DNA of 32,860 nucleotides from Verrucomicrobiota bacterium (GCA_023410155.1 JAEYQF010000002.1:1-32860), one strand, 5' to 3'. Shown: positions 23,479 through 31,851, counted from the stretch's first letter. A program made the numbers and translations. The notes: generated by a model from the letters alone, not told the origin.

Positions 23479-24405
23479 TCAAGTGGAGCGGCGGTTCGCG
23501 GCGAGCGCAGAGCGCAGCGAACGCGCCTCCGTCAGCAGTTCCTGCGCGGCGGCAAGCGTGTCGGTGCTCGGTGGCGGAGTCGGGGCGGCCGGAGTCGTCG
23601 CGGTGACCTCTGGTTCGTGGTGATCGTCGGGATCGCCGAGACTCGCCTGACGGAAGCGGCGCAGCCGGTCGAGGATAAGGTCGCGGATCTCCGAAGCGTT
23701 GGTGACGCTCTGAAAGACGGCCGTGTGCAACGAGTCCTCGTCGTCGTGATCGTCGCGGGAGTCGCCCCCTCCGCCGCCGGCGGATTGCACGCGGACATCG
23801 GCGAGGCCGAGCAGGCGTTGCACGGGGCCCTGCTTCACCTCGACCTGTTGGAGGTTGGCGAAGCTCATCGTCGATTCCGACAAGCGGAAGACCCCGGCGC
23901 GAAGGCGCAGGCTGCGGTCGGTGACCATATACCACCGCTGCTCGAAATCGAGGCGCACGGCCGCGAGCGTAATCGGCAGTTGCGCGATGAAGGCGGCGAT
24001 CGCCAGAAACTCCAGCAGCTTGACCAGAGGCAGTGCCCACCAGGGAGCGCGCAACATGAAGTGCTTGGTGCCTTCGATCGCCTGGGGCGGTGCCGCGTGG
24101 CGCAGCAGGCGAAACACGCGTGCCTCGTCCGAGCGCTCGGGGTTTTCGCGCACCTCATGGACGGGGTTCTGCTGACTGGCTCGGGCCGCGGCGACGCCGA
24201 GTTCCACTTCGTGGATGAAGGTCAGGGAAAAGAGAATGCCGACGACTGCTCCGAACTGAGTGAGCGTCCAGCGGGAGAGCCGCAGGTAGAAGTAGTTTTT
24301 GCCGGCCCGAAATACGCGCACCGACTCCGGCGCGCCGGCGGGTGGCTCGGGTTGAGGCGGCACGCGCAAGACGCGTAGCAGCCACTGGCTCGCCCAGCTA
24401 AACAT
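23479..24405 (-). CDS. Bacterial PH-domain membrane protein (YdbS/YdbT-like), second of a pair
   Basis: A 308-residue membrane protein. Two hydrophobic segments (about 40-60, VVGILFSLTFIHEVELG region, and about 120-145, LLEFLAIAAFIAQLPITLAA) precede a bPH2 domain of the YdbS/YdbT type: RWYMVTDRSLRLRAGVFRLS, MSFANLQQVEVKQGPVQRLL and GLADVRVQSAGGGGG. That is followed by a Gly/Asp-rich acidic insert, a helix (EIRDLILDRLRRFR), a Pro/Ala/Thr-rich linker and a terminal helix. The ATG at 24405 overlaps the end of the partner gene by 8 bases; the longer frame reaching 24519 is discarded. Function unknown. Confidence 0.82.
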   Translation of the reverse strand: MFSWASQWLLRVLRVPPQPEPPAGAPESVRVFRAGKNYFYLRLSRWTLTQFGAVVGILFSLTFIHEVELGVAAARASQQNPVHEVRENPERSDEARVFRLLRHAAPPQAIEGTKHFMLRAPWWALPLVKLLEFLAIAAFIAQLPITLAAVRLDFEQRWYMVTDRSLRLRAGVFRLSESTMSFANLQQVEVKQGPVQRLLGLADVRVQSAGGGGGDSRDDHDDEDSLHTAVFQSVTNASEIRDLILDRLRRFRQASLGDPDDHHEPEVTATTPAAPTPPPSTDTLAAAQELLTEARSLRSALAANRRST

Positions 24406-24958
24406 GACGACGGTCCTCCGAGTTGGAGCGCGCCGCCGGCAGCTCCGCGCGGAGTGCGCGCAGCTCTGCCGCGACCTCGCGCAGGGCGGCGGCGAGATCG
24501 CCGTCCGCTGCGGGGGCATGAGCGCTGGGCGCAGGGGTAGCGTCGGCCGTGGGATGCGGATCTTTCACGCCCCGCATTTTGTGATAGAGAAAATCGCGGA
24601 CGGATTCGAATTCCTTCAGGCCCTCGAGCGTCATCTCGGCGGAAGCGTTGCCGCTCGCGGTTTGCACCAGCACGCGCGCGAGACCGAGCCAGCGCTCGAC
24701 GACATTGGAGCGCAGGTGGATGTCTTGAATACGCGCGTAGTTGATGATGATCTCGCGCCGGAAAAGCACGCCCCAGCTCATCGAAACGCCTTCGGCGGTG
24801 AACCGGTAGCGCATCGTATGATAACGAAAATACGCCGGAAGCGCCAAAAACGGAAACAGCGGCGGAATGATCAGGCAGCTCAAGAGATAGTATTTGAGCA
24901 AGTCAGGGTGAGGGCGCTCGATGGGGAAGATCGTGGCGTCAGGGGGTGGTGGTTTCAC
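24398..24958 (-). CDS. Bacterial PH-domain membrane protein (YdbS-like), first of a pair
   Basis: A 186-residue protein with a hydrophobic hairpin near the N-terminus (about 22-46, LLKYYLLSCLIIPPLFPFLA) and a bPH2 domain at about 47-128: YRFTAEGVSMSWGVLFRRE, INYARIQDIHLRSNVVERWL and LARVLVQTASGNASAEMTL are the usual YdbS-type segments. A Pro/Ala linker and a C-terminal helix (LAAALREVAAELRALRAEL) follow, similar in kind to the tail of the next gene product. The two genes overlap by 8 bases and are likely made together as a complex. YdbS/YdbT pairs are widespread and of unclear function; in Bacillus they affect bacteriocin resistance. Confidence 0.88.
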   Translation of the reverse strand: MKPPPPDATIFPIERPHPDLLKYYLLSCLIIPPLFPFLALPAYFRYHTMRYRFTAEGVSMSWGVLFRREIIINYARIQDIHLRSNVVERWLGLARVLVQTASGNASAEMTLEGLKEFESVRDFLYHKMRGVKDPHPTADATPAPSAHAPAADGDLAAALREVAAELRALRAELPAARSNSEDRRHV

Positions 24959-25041
24959 GCGCGAGTGTTTTGCGATGAACTCTGGTGAGGCTCAAGGCTG
25001 GAGCGGCGTTTGCGCGAATCGTGTGTTGTCACGGGCGCACG

Positions 25042-25070
25042 AAAAAGGGGAGCGATTGTCCGCTCCCCTT
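25042..25070 (-). terminator. Terminator of the DUF4914 gene
   Basis: A perfect 10-bp stem (AAGGGGAGCG at 25045-25054 with CGCTCCCCTT at 25061-25070, loop ATTGTC). On the minus strand it runs into TTTTT. It ends the leftward DUF4914 transcript. Confidence 0.9.
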
Positions 25071-25095
25071 GTCCCGTCAGGTGGCTGTCACGTCT

Positions 25096-27021
25096 TCAGC
25101 CTTCGCGGGCAATGGTCTCGAGGTCGGTGAGTTTCTCGTAATCCGCGAGCGTGCCTCCTGCCAGGCAGCACTCGATGATCCGGCGACCGAGCGGGTGCAG
25201 GTCGGGATGGAGAAATGCCGCCAGCTCGCGCTGGAAGAACTCGTGGAGCAATTCGGCGCCGCGGTCGTAGGCCGCTTCGCCCACTTCGGGCTGCTGGTCG
25301 ACTTCGAAGAACCATGAGCCGATGGTGCGACCTTCGACGACGATCTTGCGCGGCGTGTATCCGAGAAGTGGCGATCGGGACGGCTTCACTTCCTCGGCCG
25401 AGAACCGTGCGCCGCCGCGGCGGGCGAGATACTCGCGGGCCACCCACTGCGGCATGAAGCCGACCGACCACGCGCCGATGTGCTGGTTAGGCACGAGGAT
25501 GTAGCGAACCTCCGGGTGATCGAGGATCTGGCCCAGGAGGATGTTGGCCTGATCAACCCGTCGGCCGGTGGCAAAAGGCCAGTAGGAACCCACGCCCTCC
25601 GACGACATGCCCTCCGCGGCGACGATGCTGGGATTGGCGTGACCGCGGGGAGCGACAAGCCGCCAGAGCCAGGCGAGCGCCGGAGGAAGCACGTGAAAAA
25701 TGCCGATGATGCCGTAGCTGGGATTTTCTCGGGTGCAGGGCGGCGTGCGCACGCCGAAGCTGCGAATGTCGACGTCGATCGCGCCGGACACGATGCCGGG
25801 GACGAGCGAACGCGGGATCACCACGCGCGGGTTGGGACACGGTTTGCCGGGCGCGTCCTCGATGTGTTCCCAGATGAGCGCGGTGGCCCCGGGATAGGCA
25901 TCGATGTTGAGGAAGAGCAGCGGTTCCTTCGGATTGATCGTCAGCTCCTCGAGGTGAGGATCGATGCCGTAGCGGTTGATGTGATTGACGCGCACGAACC
26001 AGGCGTCCTCGGCGTCGAGCACGCTGAGTTTTCCGCGCCCTTTCTCGAGCGAAGGATGGCAGAGGGCCATGTCGTCGGTGACAGGCCGCAGCTCACAGCC
26101 TTGCGGAAGAGTGAGGAGTCGCTCGTCGTTAGTGAGGAGGTTGCGCCCGAGCAAGAGGCTCCCGTCGGGCTGGCGGTGCATTTGCTCGAGCATCTCGCTC
26201 TTGCCGCCGCCGCTCGCGCCTTCGTGCGAGATGACGAGCTTGTTCTGATACGGCGTGATGACCTGCACGGTCGAGCAATGGATCGTTGTCCAGTTTTCCT
26301 CTTCGCCGAGATTGAGCAGCATGCCATAGATACCCTTTTTCGCGCTGGGGCCCGGGTAGAGGTTGTAGCTGAACAACTCGTGCAGTCCGTCGAGACGGTT
26401 GTGCACGACCACCTGCTGGCCTTTGAAGTGAGTGTGGCGAAACGGCGGCGCAACGTAGATGACTGCGCGCGGCGAGAAGTCCGCCGGCACTTCGTCAGGG
26501 GCGATCATGCCCTGCAGGAGCGCGAGGCCGAAGGCGAAGAAGCCCGCGTTGCTCGGAGCGACCACCACCGCGTGCATGCCCTTGCCCGGCATGCCGGCGA
26601 TGAACGGGAACACGGCGAGCGGCTGCGTCTTGAGCCAGGCGAAGGTTTGTGCGCGCAAGTCCGCGAAGTCTCCGCCGAAACGCTCGCGATAAGTCGGCTT
26701 GTCGGTCGGACGCGTGTCACCGATCACCATGCAGTCGGGATCGCGGCGGCGCATGTAGGGATCGAGGTAGTTCGCGGCGATGCCATTGCGCGCGCGGCAG
26801 ACTTTGGCTTCTTCGACCAAGCCGCGTCCCGGCACATCGTAGGCGACGGTATGCCAGCCATGGACGGCATCGCGCACGGAGAGCTGCACGAGGTCGTCCA
26901 CGCTATTGGCGAGTGTGACCTCGGGGCAGGCAGCGAGAATCTCGGCGGCCGCGGCGGGAAGCGCGAACGGCAGGGGAGACTTGCGGGAGGGGGCGGATTT
27001 CTTGGCGGACGAGGCGTTCAT
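25096..27021 (-). CDS. DUF4914 family protein, PEP-carboxykinase-like
   Basis: A 641-residue protein that I recognise as the DUF4914 family. A P-loop-like GASGGGKSEM is at residues 268-277 and LFLNIDAYPGATALIWEHI later in the sequence; together with SEGVGSYWPFATGRR these resemble the PEP carboxykinase fold, so nucleotide binding is likely. No activity is established to my knowledge. It has its own terminator and is divergent from a PocR-AraC regulator, 179 bases apart, which suggests regulated expression in response to a small carbon metabolite. Whether it acts as a kinase or carboxykinase cannot be told from sequence. The start ATG at 27021 is followed by a Ser/Lys-rich N-terminus. Confidence 0.8.
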   Translation of the reverse strand: MNASSAKKSAPSRKSPLPFALPAAAAEILAACPEVTLANSVDDLVQLSVRDAVHGWHTVAYDVPGRGLVEEAKVCRARNGIAANYLDPYMRRRDPDCMVIGDTRPTDKPTYRERFGGDFADLRAQTFAWLKTQPLAVFPFIAGMPGKGMHAVVVAPSNAGFFAFGLALLQGMIAPDEVPADFSPRAVIYVAPPFRHTHFKGQQVVVHNRLDGLHELFSYNLYPGPSAKKGIYGMLLNLGEEENWTTIHCSTVQVITPYQNKLVISHEGASGGGKSEMLEQMHRQPDGSLLLGRNLLTNDERLLTLPQGCELRPVTDDMALCHPSLEKGRGKLSVLDAEDAWFVRVNHINRYGIDPHLEELTINPKEPLLFLNIDAYPGATALIWEHIEDAPGKPCPNPRVVIPRSLVPGIVSGAIDVDIRSFGVRTPPCTRENPSYGIIGIFHVLPPALAWLWRLVAPRGHANPSIVAAEGMSSEGVGSYWPFATGRRVDQANILLGQILDHPEVRYILVPNQHIGAWSVGFMPQWVAREYLARRGGARFSAEEVKPSRSPLLGYTPRKIVVEGRTIGSWFFEVDQQPEVGEAAYDRGAELLHEFFQRELAAFLHPDLHPLGRRIIECCLAGGTLADYEKLTDLETIAREG

Positions 27022-27064
27022 GAGACGAGAGGTTCCGACGGGTGAGAGTGAGATGACGCGACCA

Positions 27065-27120
27065 CTTTAGCCTAAAGCCGTTCGCAAAACTCCGCGCCTT
27101 CTGCCGCGAAGGGCGCAAAA
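27065..27120. promoter_or_regulatory. Candidate operator region between DUF4914 and the PocR-AraC regulator
   Basis: CTTTAG-C-CTAAAG (27065-27077) is a perfect inverted repeat. CGCAAAA occurs twice, at 27083-27089 and 27114-27120, 31 bases apart (about three helical turns), the arrangement expected for AraC-type half-sites. An imperfect inverted repeat (GCGCCTTC / GAAGGGCGC) lies between them. Binding is inferred from arrangement only. Confidence 0.35.
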
Positions 27121-27200
27121 TCTGATATCAAGGGATGCGCAGTGGCTGCCAAACGCTGCAGAGCCGCCGTCCGCCAGTGCGCGTAAACTGACCGCAGATT

Positions 27201-28076
27201 ATGCCACGTGTCATTCGCCAAGCCTTCGGGGAACGCCTTCGCAAGACGCCGGAGCTGCAGAGCTTCCTCGCCGATTTCCGCCGCGCCACCGGCGTGACGG
27301 TCAGTTACGTCGGCCCTCTCGGGCGCCGCGAAGACGAGCCCGCGGCGGATTGCACGCCGCTTTGCGCGCGGCTGCGGCAAGTTCCGGCCGGGTGCCGGAT
27401 GTGCGCTCGCTTTCAACAGTCACTACTCGACACCGCGAGCCAACGACCTGCCACGCAAACCTGCGCCGCGGGGCTGACTGAGGCCGTTGTGCCCATGCGG
27501 GCGGCGGGACAGACCGTAGGGTTTCTCGCGACCGGCGGCTACTTCGCCGCGACTCCGGATACCGCGCAACTGAATCGCGCACGGCACCTGCTCGAACGTG
27601 AGGGCGTCGCGCTCCCGGCCGAGGAAATCGAACGCCTCACCGCCGCCACTCCGGTCGTGCCGGTGGATCGTCAGGCGGCTCTGGAAAACCTGCTCACGCT
27701 GGCCGCGGAACACCTGACGGCGAGACTCACGGATCGACTGACGCCGCCCGAAACCACGATGCCGGAGCTGGTGCAACGGGCCTGCGCGATCGTGCACTCG
27801 GAGTATGCGCAGGAAATCACCGTGCCGGCGGTAGCGCGCCGGCTCGCCGTGAGTGAGGGGCACTTGAGCCGCACGTTTCACCACACGACAGGGCTGCGGC
27901 TGGTGGAATACATCGCGCGCTACCGCGCCGAGCGGGCGCGGGCTCTGCTTTCCGGCACCGACCAGCCGGTCACGGAGATCGCGTTTGCGTGCGGGTTTCA
28001 GTCGCTGTCGCAGTTCAACCGGGTATTTCGTGCGCAGTTTGGCACCAGCCCGCGCGAGTTGCGCGGTGCGGCGTAG
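27201..28076 (+). CDS. PocR-domain AraC-family transcriptional regulator
   Basis: A 291-residue regulator. The N-terminal half fits the PocR sensory domain, a PAS-like small-molecule-binding module, with five cysteines in the usual layout: Cys51, Cys55, Cys65, Cys68 and Cys88 (CTPLCARL, GCRMCARF, TCAAGLTEAVVPM). The C-terminal part from about 188 is a double helix-turn-helix AraC domain (VPAVARRLAVSEGHLSRTFH and VTEIAFACGFQSLSQFNRVF). It is divergent from the DUF4914 gene and may control it and itself. The ligand is unknown; PocR domains are thought to bind small hydrocarbon derivatives. Confidence 0.9.
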   Translation: MPRVIRQAFGERLRKTPELQSFLADFRRATGVTVSYVGPLGRREDEPAADCTPLCARLRQVPAGCRMCARFQQSLLDTASQRPATQTCAAGLTEAVVPMRAAGQTVGFLATGGYFAATPDTAQLNRARHLLEREGVALPAEEIERLTAATPVVPVDRQAALENLLTLAAEHLTARLTDRLTPPETTMPELVQRACAIVHSEYAQEITVPAVARRLAVSEGHLSRTFHHTTGLRLVEYIARYRAERARALLSGTDQPVTEIAFACGFQSLSQFNRVFRAQFGTSPRELRGAA

Positions 28077-28111
28077 TGGTTGAACGGATACATGCACGGC
28101 GCGCCACCACC

Positions 28112-28176
28112 TGGCGTGACCCGGGACAGGCTTTGCCGCGGCTCTCTTCGCCGGTGGCGCGACCGGGGCGGGTGTG
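28112..28176 (+). repeat. Degenerate fifth locus of the 22-nt repeat
   Basis: Three imperfect units start at 28112 (22 nt), 28134 (21 nt) and 28155 (22 nt). The first and third begin TGGCGTGAC and TGGCGCGAC as in the other arrays, but the second halves have diverged. It sits between the PocR-AraC and chromate transporter genes. CGCGCCACC (28100-28108) and GGTGGCGCG (28153-28161) also form a 9-bp inverted repeat. Confidence 0.45.
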
Positions 28177-28186
28177 TCACATGACA
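28175..28186. promoter_or_regulatory. Small palindrome upstream of the transporter
   Basis: TGTCA-CA-TGACA is a perfect inverted repeat 58 bases before the transporter start. It could be an operator; nothing else supports it. Confidence 0.2.
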
Positions 28187-28243
28187 GCGACTTCCGGGCT
28201 GCGGGATTGAACTTCCCCGCGTGCTTCGCTCCGATGCGCGCGC

Positions 28244-29491
28244 ATGACATCGCCCTCTTTCGCCGAGGCGTTTCGGTTCTGGCTCAAGCTCGGGTTCATC
28301 AGCTTCGGGGGGCCGGCCGGGCAGATCGCGATCATGCATACGGAGCTGGTCGATCGGAAGCAGTGGATCTCCGAGAGCCGGTTTTTGAACGCGTTGAACT
28401 TCTGCATGCTGCTGCCGGGGCCGGAGGCGATGCAGCTCGCGACATATTGCGGCTGGTCGCTGCATGGCACGCGCGGCGGGATCGTCGCCGGTGCGTTGTT
28501 CGTGCTGCCCGGAGCATTGCTGTTGTGGGCACTGAGCTGGCTTTATGCCGCGCAGGGCTCGGTGGCATGGGTGGCCGCGGTCTTCGCCGGGCTGAAGCCG
28601 GCCGTGACTGCGATCGTCGCCGCCGCCGTGATTCGCATCGGCCGGAAGGCGCTGAAGAGGCCGGCCATGTGGGCTGTCGCCGCTGCGGCGTTTGTCGGGA
28701 TCTTTTTTCTGAACTTTCCGTTTCCCGCCATCATCGCGGTGGCAGCCTTGCTGGGGTGGTGGCTCGCGATCGGTGAGTCGACGCCAACCTCGGCGCGTGA
28801 AGATGAGTCCTCGTCGGCTGCGACTTGGAGCAGGGCGTTCAAAGTCACGGCCCTGTGCGGCGCATTCTGGTGGGCTCCTGTCCTGGTGATCGCCCTGTGG
28901 CAGGGCGGTGGCAGCGTGTGGGTGCACGAAGCGATTTTCTTCAGCAAAGCCGCCATGGTGACCTTTGGCGGAGCGTATGCGGTCCTGCCATACGTGGGGC
29001 AGGAGGCGGTGGAGACGCACGCCTGGATCGCGGCATCGCAGATGGTGGACGGACTCGCGCTCGCAGAAACGACCCCCGGGCCACTCATCCTGGTGCTGCA
29101 GTTTGTCGGTTTCCTCGGCGGATGGCAGAATCCGGGTAACCTGTCCCCGCTGGCGGCAGGCACACTCGGAGCAGCGATCACGACATGGACCACCTTTCTG
29201 CCGTGCTTCCTGTGGATCTTCGTAAGTGCGCCGCACATCGATCGGCTCGGTCGAAACCCGCTGCTGAGCGGCGCGCTCACGATGGTCACCGCCGCGGTCG
29301 TGGGGGTGGTGCTGAATCTCGCGGTCTGGTTTGGCTGGCAGGTGTTTGTGCCGAGTGCGGGGCAAGTGGATGTCTTTGCGATCGTCTGGACGGTGCTCGC
29401 ATTTGCTGCCTTGCAATCCGGACGCGTGGGCATGGTCACGGTCTTGGCCGTCAGCGCGGCGGCGGGCATCGCTCGGTTGGTGCTGGCATGA
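28244..29491 (+). CDS. chrA: ChrA-type chromate transporter
   Basis: A 415-residue polytopic protein of the CHR family with two homologous halves. The first begins FWLKLGFISFGGPAGQIAIM, the conserved CHR N-terminal segment, followed by LLPGPEAMQLATYCG. The second half has AAMVTFGGAYAVLPYVGQE and LAETTPGPLILVLQFVGFLG. This long two-domain form exports chromate in known cases, but many homologues have other or unknown substrates. No chromate-responsive regulator is adjacent. The stop is followed at once by a hairpin serving the convergent peptidase gene. Confidence 0.93.
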   Translation: MTSPSFAEAFRFWLKLGFISFGGPAGQIAIMHTELVDRKQWISESRFLNALNFCMLLPGPEAMQLATYCGWSLHGTRGGIVAGALFVLPGALLLWALSWLYAAQGSVAWVAAVFAGLKPAVTAIVAAAVIRIGRKALKRPAMWAVAAAAFVGIFFLNFPFPAIIAVAALLGWWLAIGESTPTSAREDESSSAATWSRAFKVTALCGAFWWAPVLVIALWQGGGSVWVHEAIFFSKAAMVTFGGAYAVLPYVGQEAVETHAWIAASQMVDGLALAETTPGPLILVLQFVGFLGGWQNPGNLSPLAAGTLGAAITTWTTFLPCFLWIFVSAPHIDRLGRNPLLSGALTMVTAAVVGVVLNLAVWFGWQVFVPSAGQVDVFAIVWTVLAFAALQSGRVGMVTVLAVSAAAGIARLVLA

Positions 29492-29493
29492 AC

Positions 29494-29523
29494 AAAAAAA
29501 GCCGGCCCGATGAGGGCCGGCTT
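29494..29523 (-). terminator. Terminator of the S46 peptidase gene
   Basis: AAGCCGGCCC (29499-29508) pairs with GGGCCGGCTT (29514-29523), loop GATGA. On the minus strand it is followed by a run of seven T. It lies immediately after the convergent transporter stop; the plus strand has only a weak tail, so a bidirectional role is uncertain. Confidence 0.88.
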
Positions 29524-29548
29524 GTAGCTCCAAAGCGACGCGCCGTGA

Positions 29549-31621
29549 TCAACGGCGTCCGTCGAGAATCTCGTTCACCAGCGGCGTGGCGTCGTAGGCT
29601 TTGCGCAGGGCTTCGATGATGAAGGCGCTGTGCACGCTGAGGGCACGGGACTGTTTGTCGTCGTAGCCGAAGTCGGACACGAGCGACTGGATGTTGCCGT
29701 CGAAGATGATGCCGATGAACTCGCCGGCTGTGTTCACTGTCGGGCTGCCGGAGTTGCCGCCGATGATGTCACACGTGGTGACGAAGTTCGCCGGTGTCGT
29801 CAGATCGAACTTCGCCTTCTTCGCGTGCCAGTGCTCGGGCAGCTCGAACGGATCCTTGTTGCCCTGTTTCTCGCTGCGCTCGAAGAGGCCGCTGAGCTGC
29901 GTGATCGACGGCACTTGCACGCCGTTTTCCTCGTAGCCCTTCACGGGGCCGTAGCTGAGGCGAAGCGTGAACGTGGCATCGGGATACGTGCCGGTGCCCT
30001 GCACGGCGAAGCGGGCTTTGCCGATCTGCGCCTGAGCCTGCTGCTTGATCTCGTCCTGCGTCTCGACCGTTTTGCGCAGCGCACGCGCCTCGGTGTCGAT
30101 CAGTCGCGCGAGTTCGATCATCGGATCTTTCGCGGCGGTCACGGCCGCAGCGCCGCCCTCGTAGAGCTTCTTGCGGAACGCGACGTCGCGGACCTGCGTG
30201 CCGTTGATGAGTTCGGCCGCGCGCATACGCGGCGATTTGCCGGCGAGAACCTGTTTCACGAGCGGATCGCCGGCCCCGAACTTCTCGGTGAAGAACGTGA
30301 GGGCATCCGAGAGCATCACAATCTCGAGATCGGCGTAGATCGGCTTGTCGGAAAACAGCTCCTGCTCGAAGGACTCGCGTCGCGCGTCGGTAAATTCCTT
30401 CAGGCGCTCGCCGTTGGGCTTGGTGCGTTCGTCGCCGGCGCGAAGCAGTTCGCGCGCGAGGCCGAACGACTCCGAGTTGAACGCGAGGCCGCTCTCGAGG
30501 AAGCGGTGACGCGTGACGATCGACGCGATCTTGCTCTGCGCCTCCGCGATGCGGTCAAACGCCGCGAGCGCTTCCGCACCGTCCTTCACATCCTTCAACT
30601 GCTTCTTGAAGGCGGCTTCGGCCGCGACCTTCGCGCCGAAAAATTCCGGGTCCTGCAGCGCCGCGAGCGCGCCATCGCGCGCCTTGCGCGTGTTTTGGAT
30701 GCCGAACAATTCGTCGCGGGCGCGGCGCGCGTTCTCTGCCGAGCGACCACTCCAGGCGGTCAGCGCCACCTCGCGGCGTTTCAGCAGCTCGAGCTGAAAC
30801 GGATACTGGTTGTCACGGATGTATTCCAGCTCCGGCACGGTGAGCAGGCGTCGCGTCGTGCCGGGATGGCCGGAGACAAACGCGAGTTCGCCATCCTTCG
30901 CGCCGGTCTTTGACCACTTCAGGTAGTTGGCCGGCTTCACGGGCTGGCCGTTCTCGTAGACGCGGAGGAACGCGACATCCAAGTTGTAGCGCGGGTATTC
31001 GAAATTGTCGGGATCGCCTCCGAAGAATGCGACCGACAGCTCCGGCGCGAAGACCAGACGGATGTCGGTGTATTTCTTAAATCGATACAGGTGATACGCG
31101 CCGCCCTGGTAAAGCGTCACCACATCGCTGCGGAGGCCGGTCTGGTCGAGCGATTCCTTTTCGATCTCGGCCATGATTTTGCGGCGGGCAGCCGCCGCGG
31201 CTTCGCCGGTTGCGCCGACGGGGATGGCGGCGTTGACGCGCGTGGTGACGTCTTCGATCGACTGAAGCACGTTGAGCTCGAGATCGACGCACTTGAGCTC
31301 TTCGGCGGCGGATTTAGCGACGAAGCCGTCGCGCAGGTAATTGTTCTGCTCAGACGAGAGCTTCTGGATGGCGTCGGCCGCGACGTGGTGGTTCGTCGCC
31401 ACGAGACCATCGGCTGAAACAAAGGAACCGGAGCCGCCGCTGTTGAAGCGCACCGACGACTTCATGAGATGATCGAGCCACGCGTCGGTGATCTCGAAAC
31501 CGTATTTCGCTTTGATCTCATCGCGCGGCGGCGCGGAAAACAGCCACATACCCTCGTCAGCTCGGGCCAGCGTCGCGGCGGCCAGGGCGGACAACCCAAC
31601 AACAAGACGGCGGAGTTTCAT
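29549..31621 (-). CDS. S46-family dipeptidyl-peptidase (DPP7/DPP11-like)
   Basis: A 690-residue exported serine peptidase that removes dipeptides from the N-terminus of peptides, usually in the periplasm. The signal peptide (LVVGLSALAAATLARA) is cut probably after residue 21. DEGMWLFSAPP begins the mature protein as in the family. Catalytic residues: His79 in ATNHHVAAD, an Asp in YPRYNLDVAFLRVYENG, and Ser624 in GGNSGSPTVN. The helical insert domain, about 270-560, fits S46. The DPP7 versus DPP11 specificity residue was not resolved. It suggests growth on peptides. The next gene upstream is the dihydroorotate-dehydrogenase-like gene, with array D in between. Confidence 0.95.
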   Translation of the reverse strand: MKLRRLVVGLSALAAATLARADEGMWLFSAPPRDEIKAKYGFEITDAWLDHLMKSSVRFNSGGSGSFVSADGLVATNHHVAADAIQKLSSEQNNYLRDGFVAKSAAEELKCVDLELNVLQSIEDVTTRVNAAIPVGATGEAAAAARRKIMAEIEKESLDQTGLRSDVVTLYQGGAYHLYRFKKYTDIRLVFAPELSVAFFGGDPDNFEYPRYNLDVAFLRVYENGQPVKPANYLKWSKTGAKDGELAFVSGHPGTTRRLLTVPELEYIRDNQYPFQLELLKRREVALTAWSGRSAENARRARDELFGIQNTRKARDGALAALQDPEFFGAKVAAEAAFKKQLKDVKDGAEALAAFDRIAEAQSKIASIVTRHRFLESGLAFNSESFGLARELLRAGDERTKPNGERLKEFTDARRESFEQELFSDKPIYADLEIVMLSDALTFFTEKFGAGDPLVKQVLAGKSPRMRAAELINGTQVRDVAFRKKLYEGGAAAVTAAKDPMIELARLIDTEARALRKTVETQDEIKQQAQAQIGKARFAVQGTGTYPDATFTLRLSYGPVKGYEENGVQVPSITQLSGLFERSEKQGNKDPFELPEHWHAKKAKFDLTTPANFVTTCDIIGGNSGSPTVNTAGEFIGIIFDGNIQSLVSDFGYDDKQSRALSVHSAFIIEALRKAYDATPLVNEILDGRR

Positions 31622-31679
31622 AGGTGCGCCAACGTGTCATAAACAACTGGTTGCGCCAGTCAGAAGCGACGAGCGGCGC

Positions 31680-31789
31680 AATCCCGGGTCGAGCGGCAGC
31701 GAGGTGCGAGTCGAGCCGCACTTTGCCGCGACTCGGTGCGCACCGTGGCGCGACTCAGGACGGACTTGGGCGCGAGTCGGGACGGACTC
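31680..31789 (+). repeat. Array D of the 22-nt tandem repeat, five units
   Basis: Units of 22 bases start at 31680, 31702, 31724, 31746 and 31768. Unit 2 has CCGCGACTCGGTGCGCACCG, unit 3 TGGCGCGACTCAGG. It fills most of the 252-base gap between the two leftward genes, downstream of the dehydrogenase-like gene and in the leader region of the S46 peptidase. A CACAG-type box follows at 31794-31813. Confidence 0.78.
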
Positions 31790-31793
31790 TTCG

Positions 31794-31813
31794 GGAGCAC
31801 AGAGGACTCCGAG
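31794..31813 (+). repeat. CACAG-type box shared with 22048-22067
   Basis: GGAGCACAGAGGACTCCGAG differs from the box at 22048-22067 at only three of 20 positions and likewise follows a 22-nt array, here by 4 bases. Confidence 0.55.
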
Positions 31814-31817
31814 GTAT

Positions 31818-31851
31818 ACGGGGAGGCCGGGAGGTTGGCTCCGTTCCCCGT
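31818..31851. other. Hairpin downstream of the dehydrogenase-like gene
   Basis: ACGGGGA (31818-31824) and TCCCCGT (31845-31851) form a 7-bp stem with partly paired interior (GGAGGCC / GGCTCC). It lies 22 bases past the minus-strand stop at 31874 and could end that transcript, but no T tract follows. Confidence 0.3.

Noticed and set aside
25480..27045. 521-residue plus-strand open frame
   Set aside because: It is antisense to the DUF4914 gene. The composition is that of GC-rich antisense sequence and no motif is recognisable.
29630..30913. 427-residue plus-strand open frame
   Set aside because: It lies wholly antisense to the S46 peptidase, which has signal peptide, catalytic residues and terminator.
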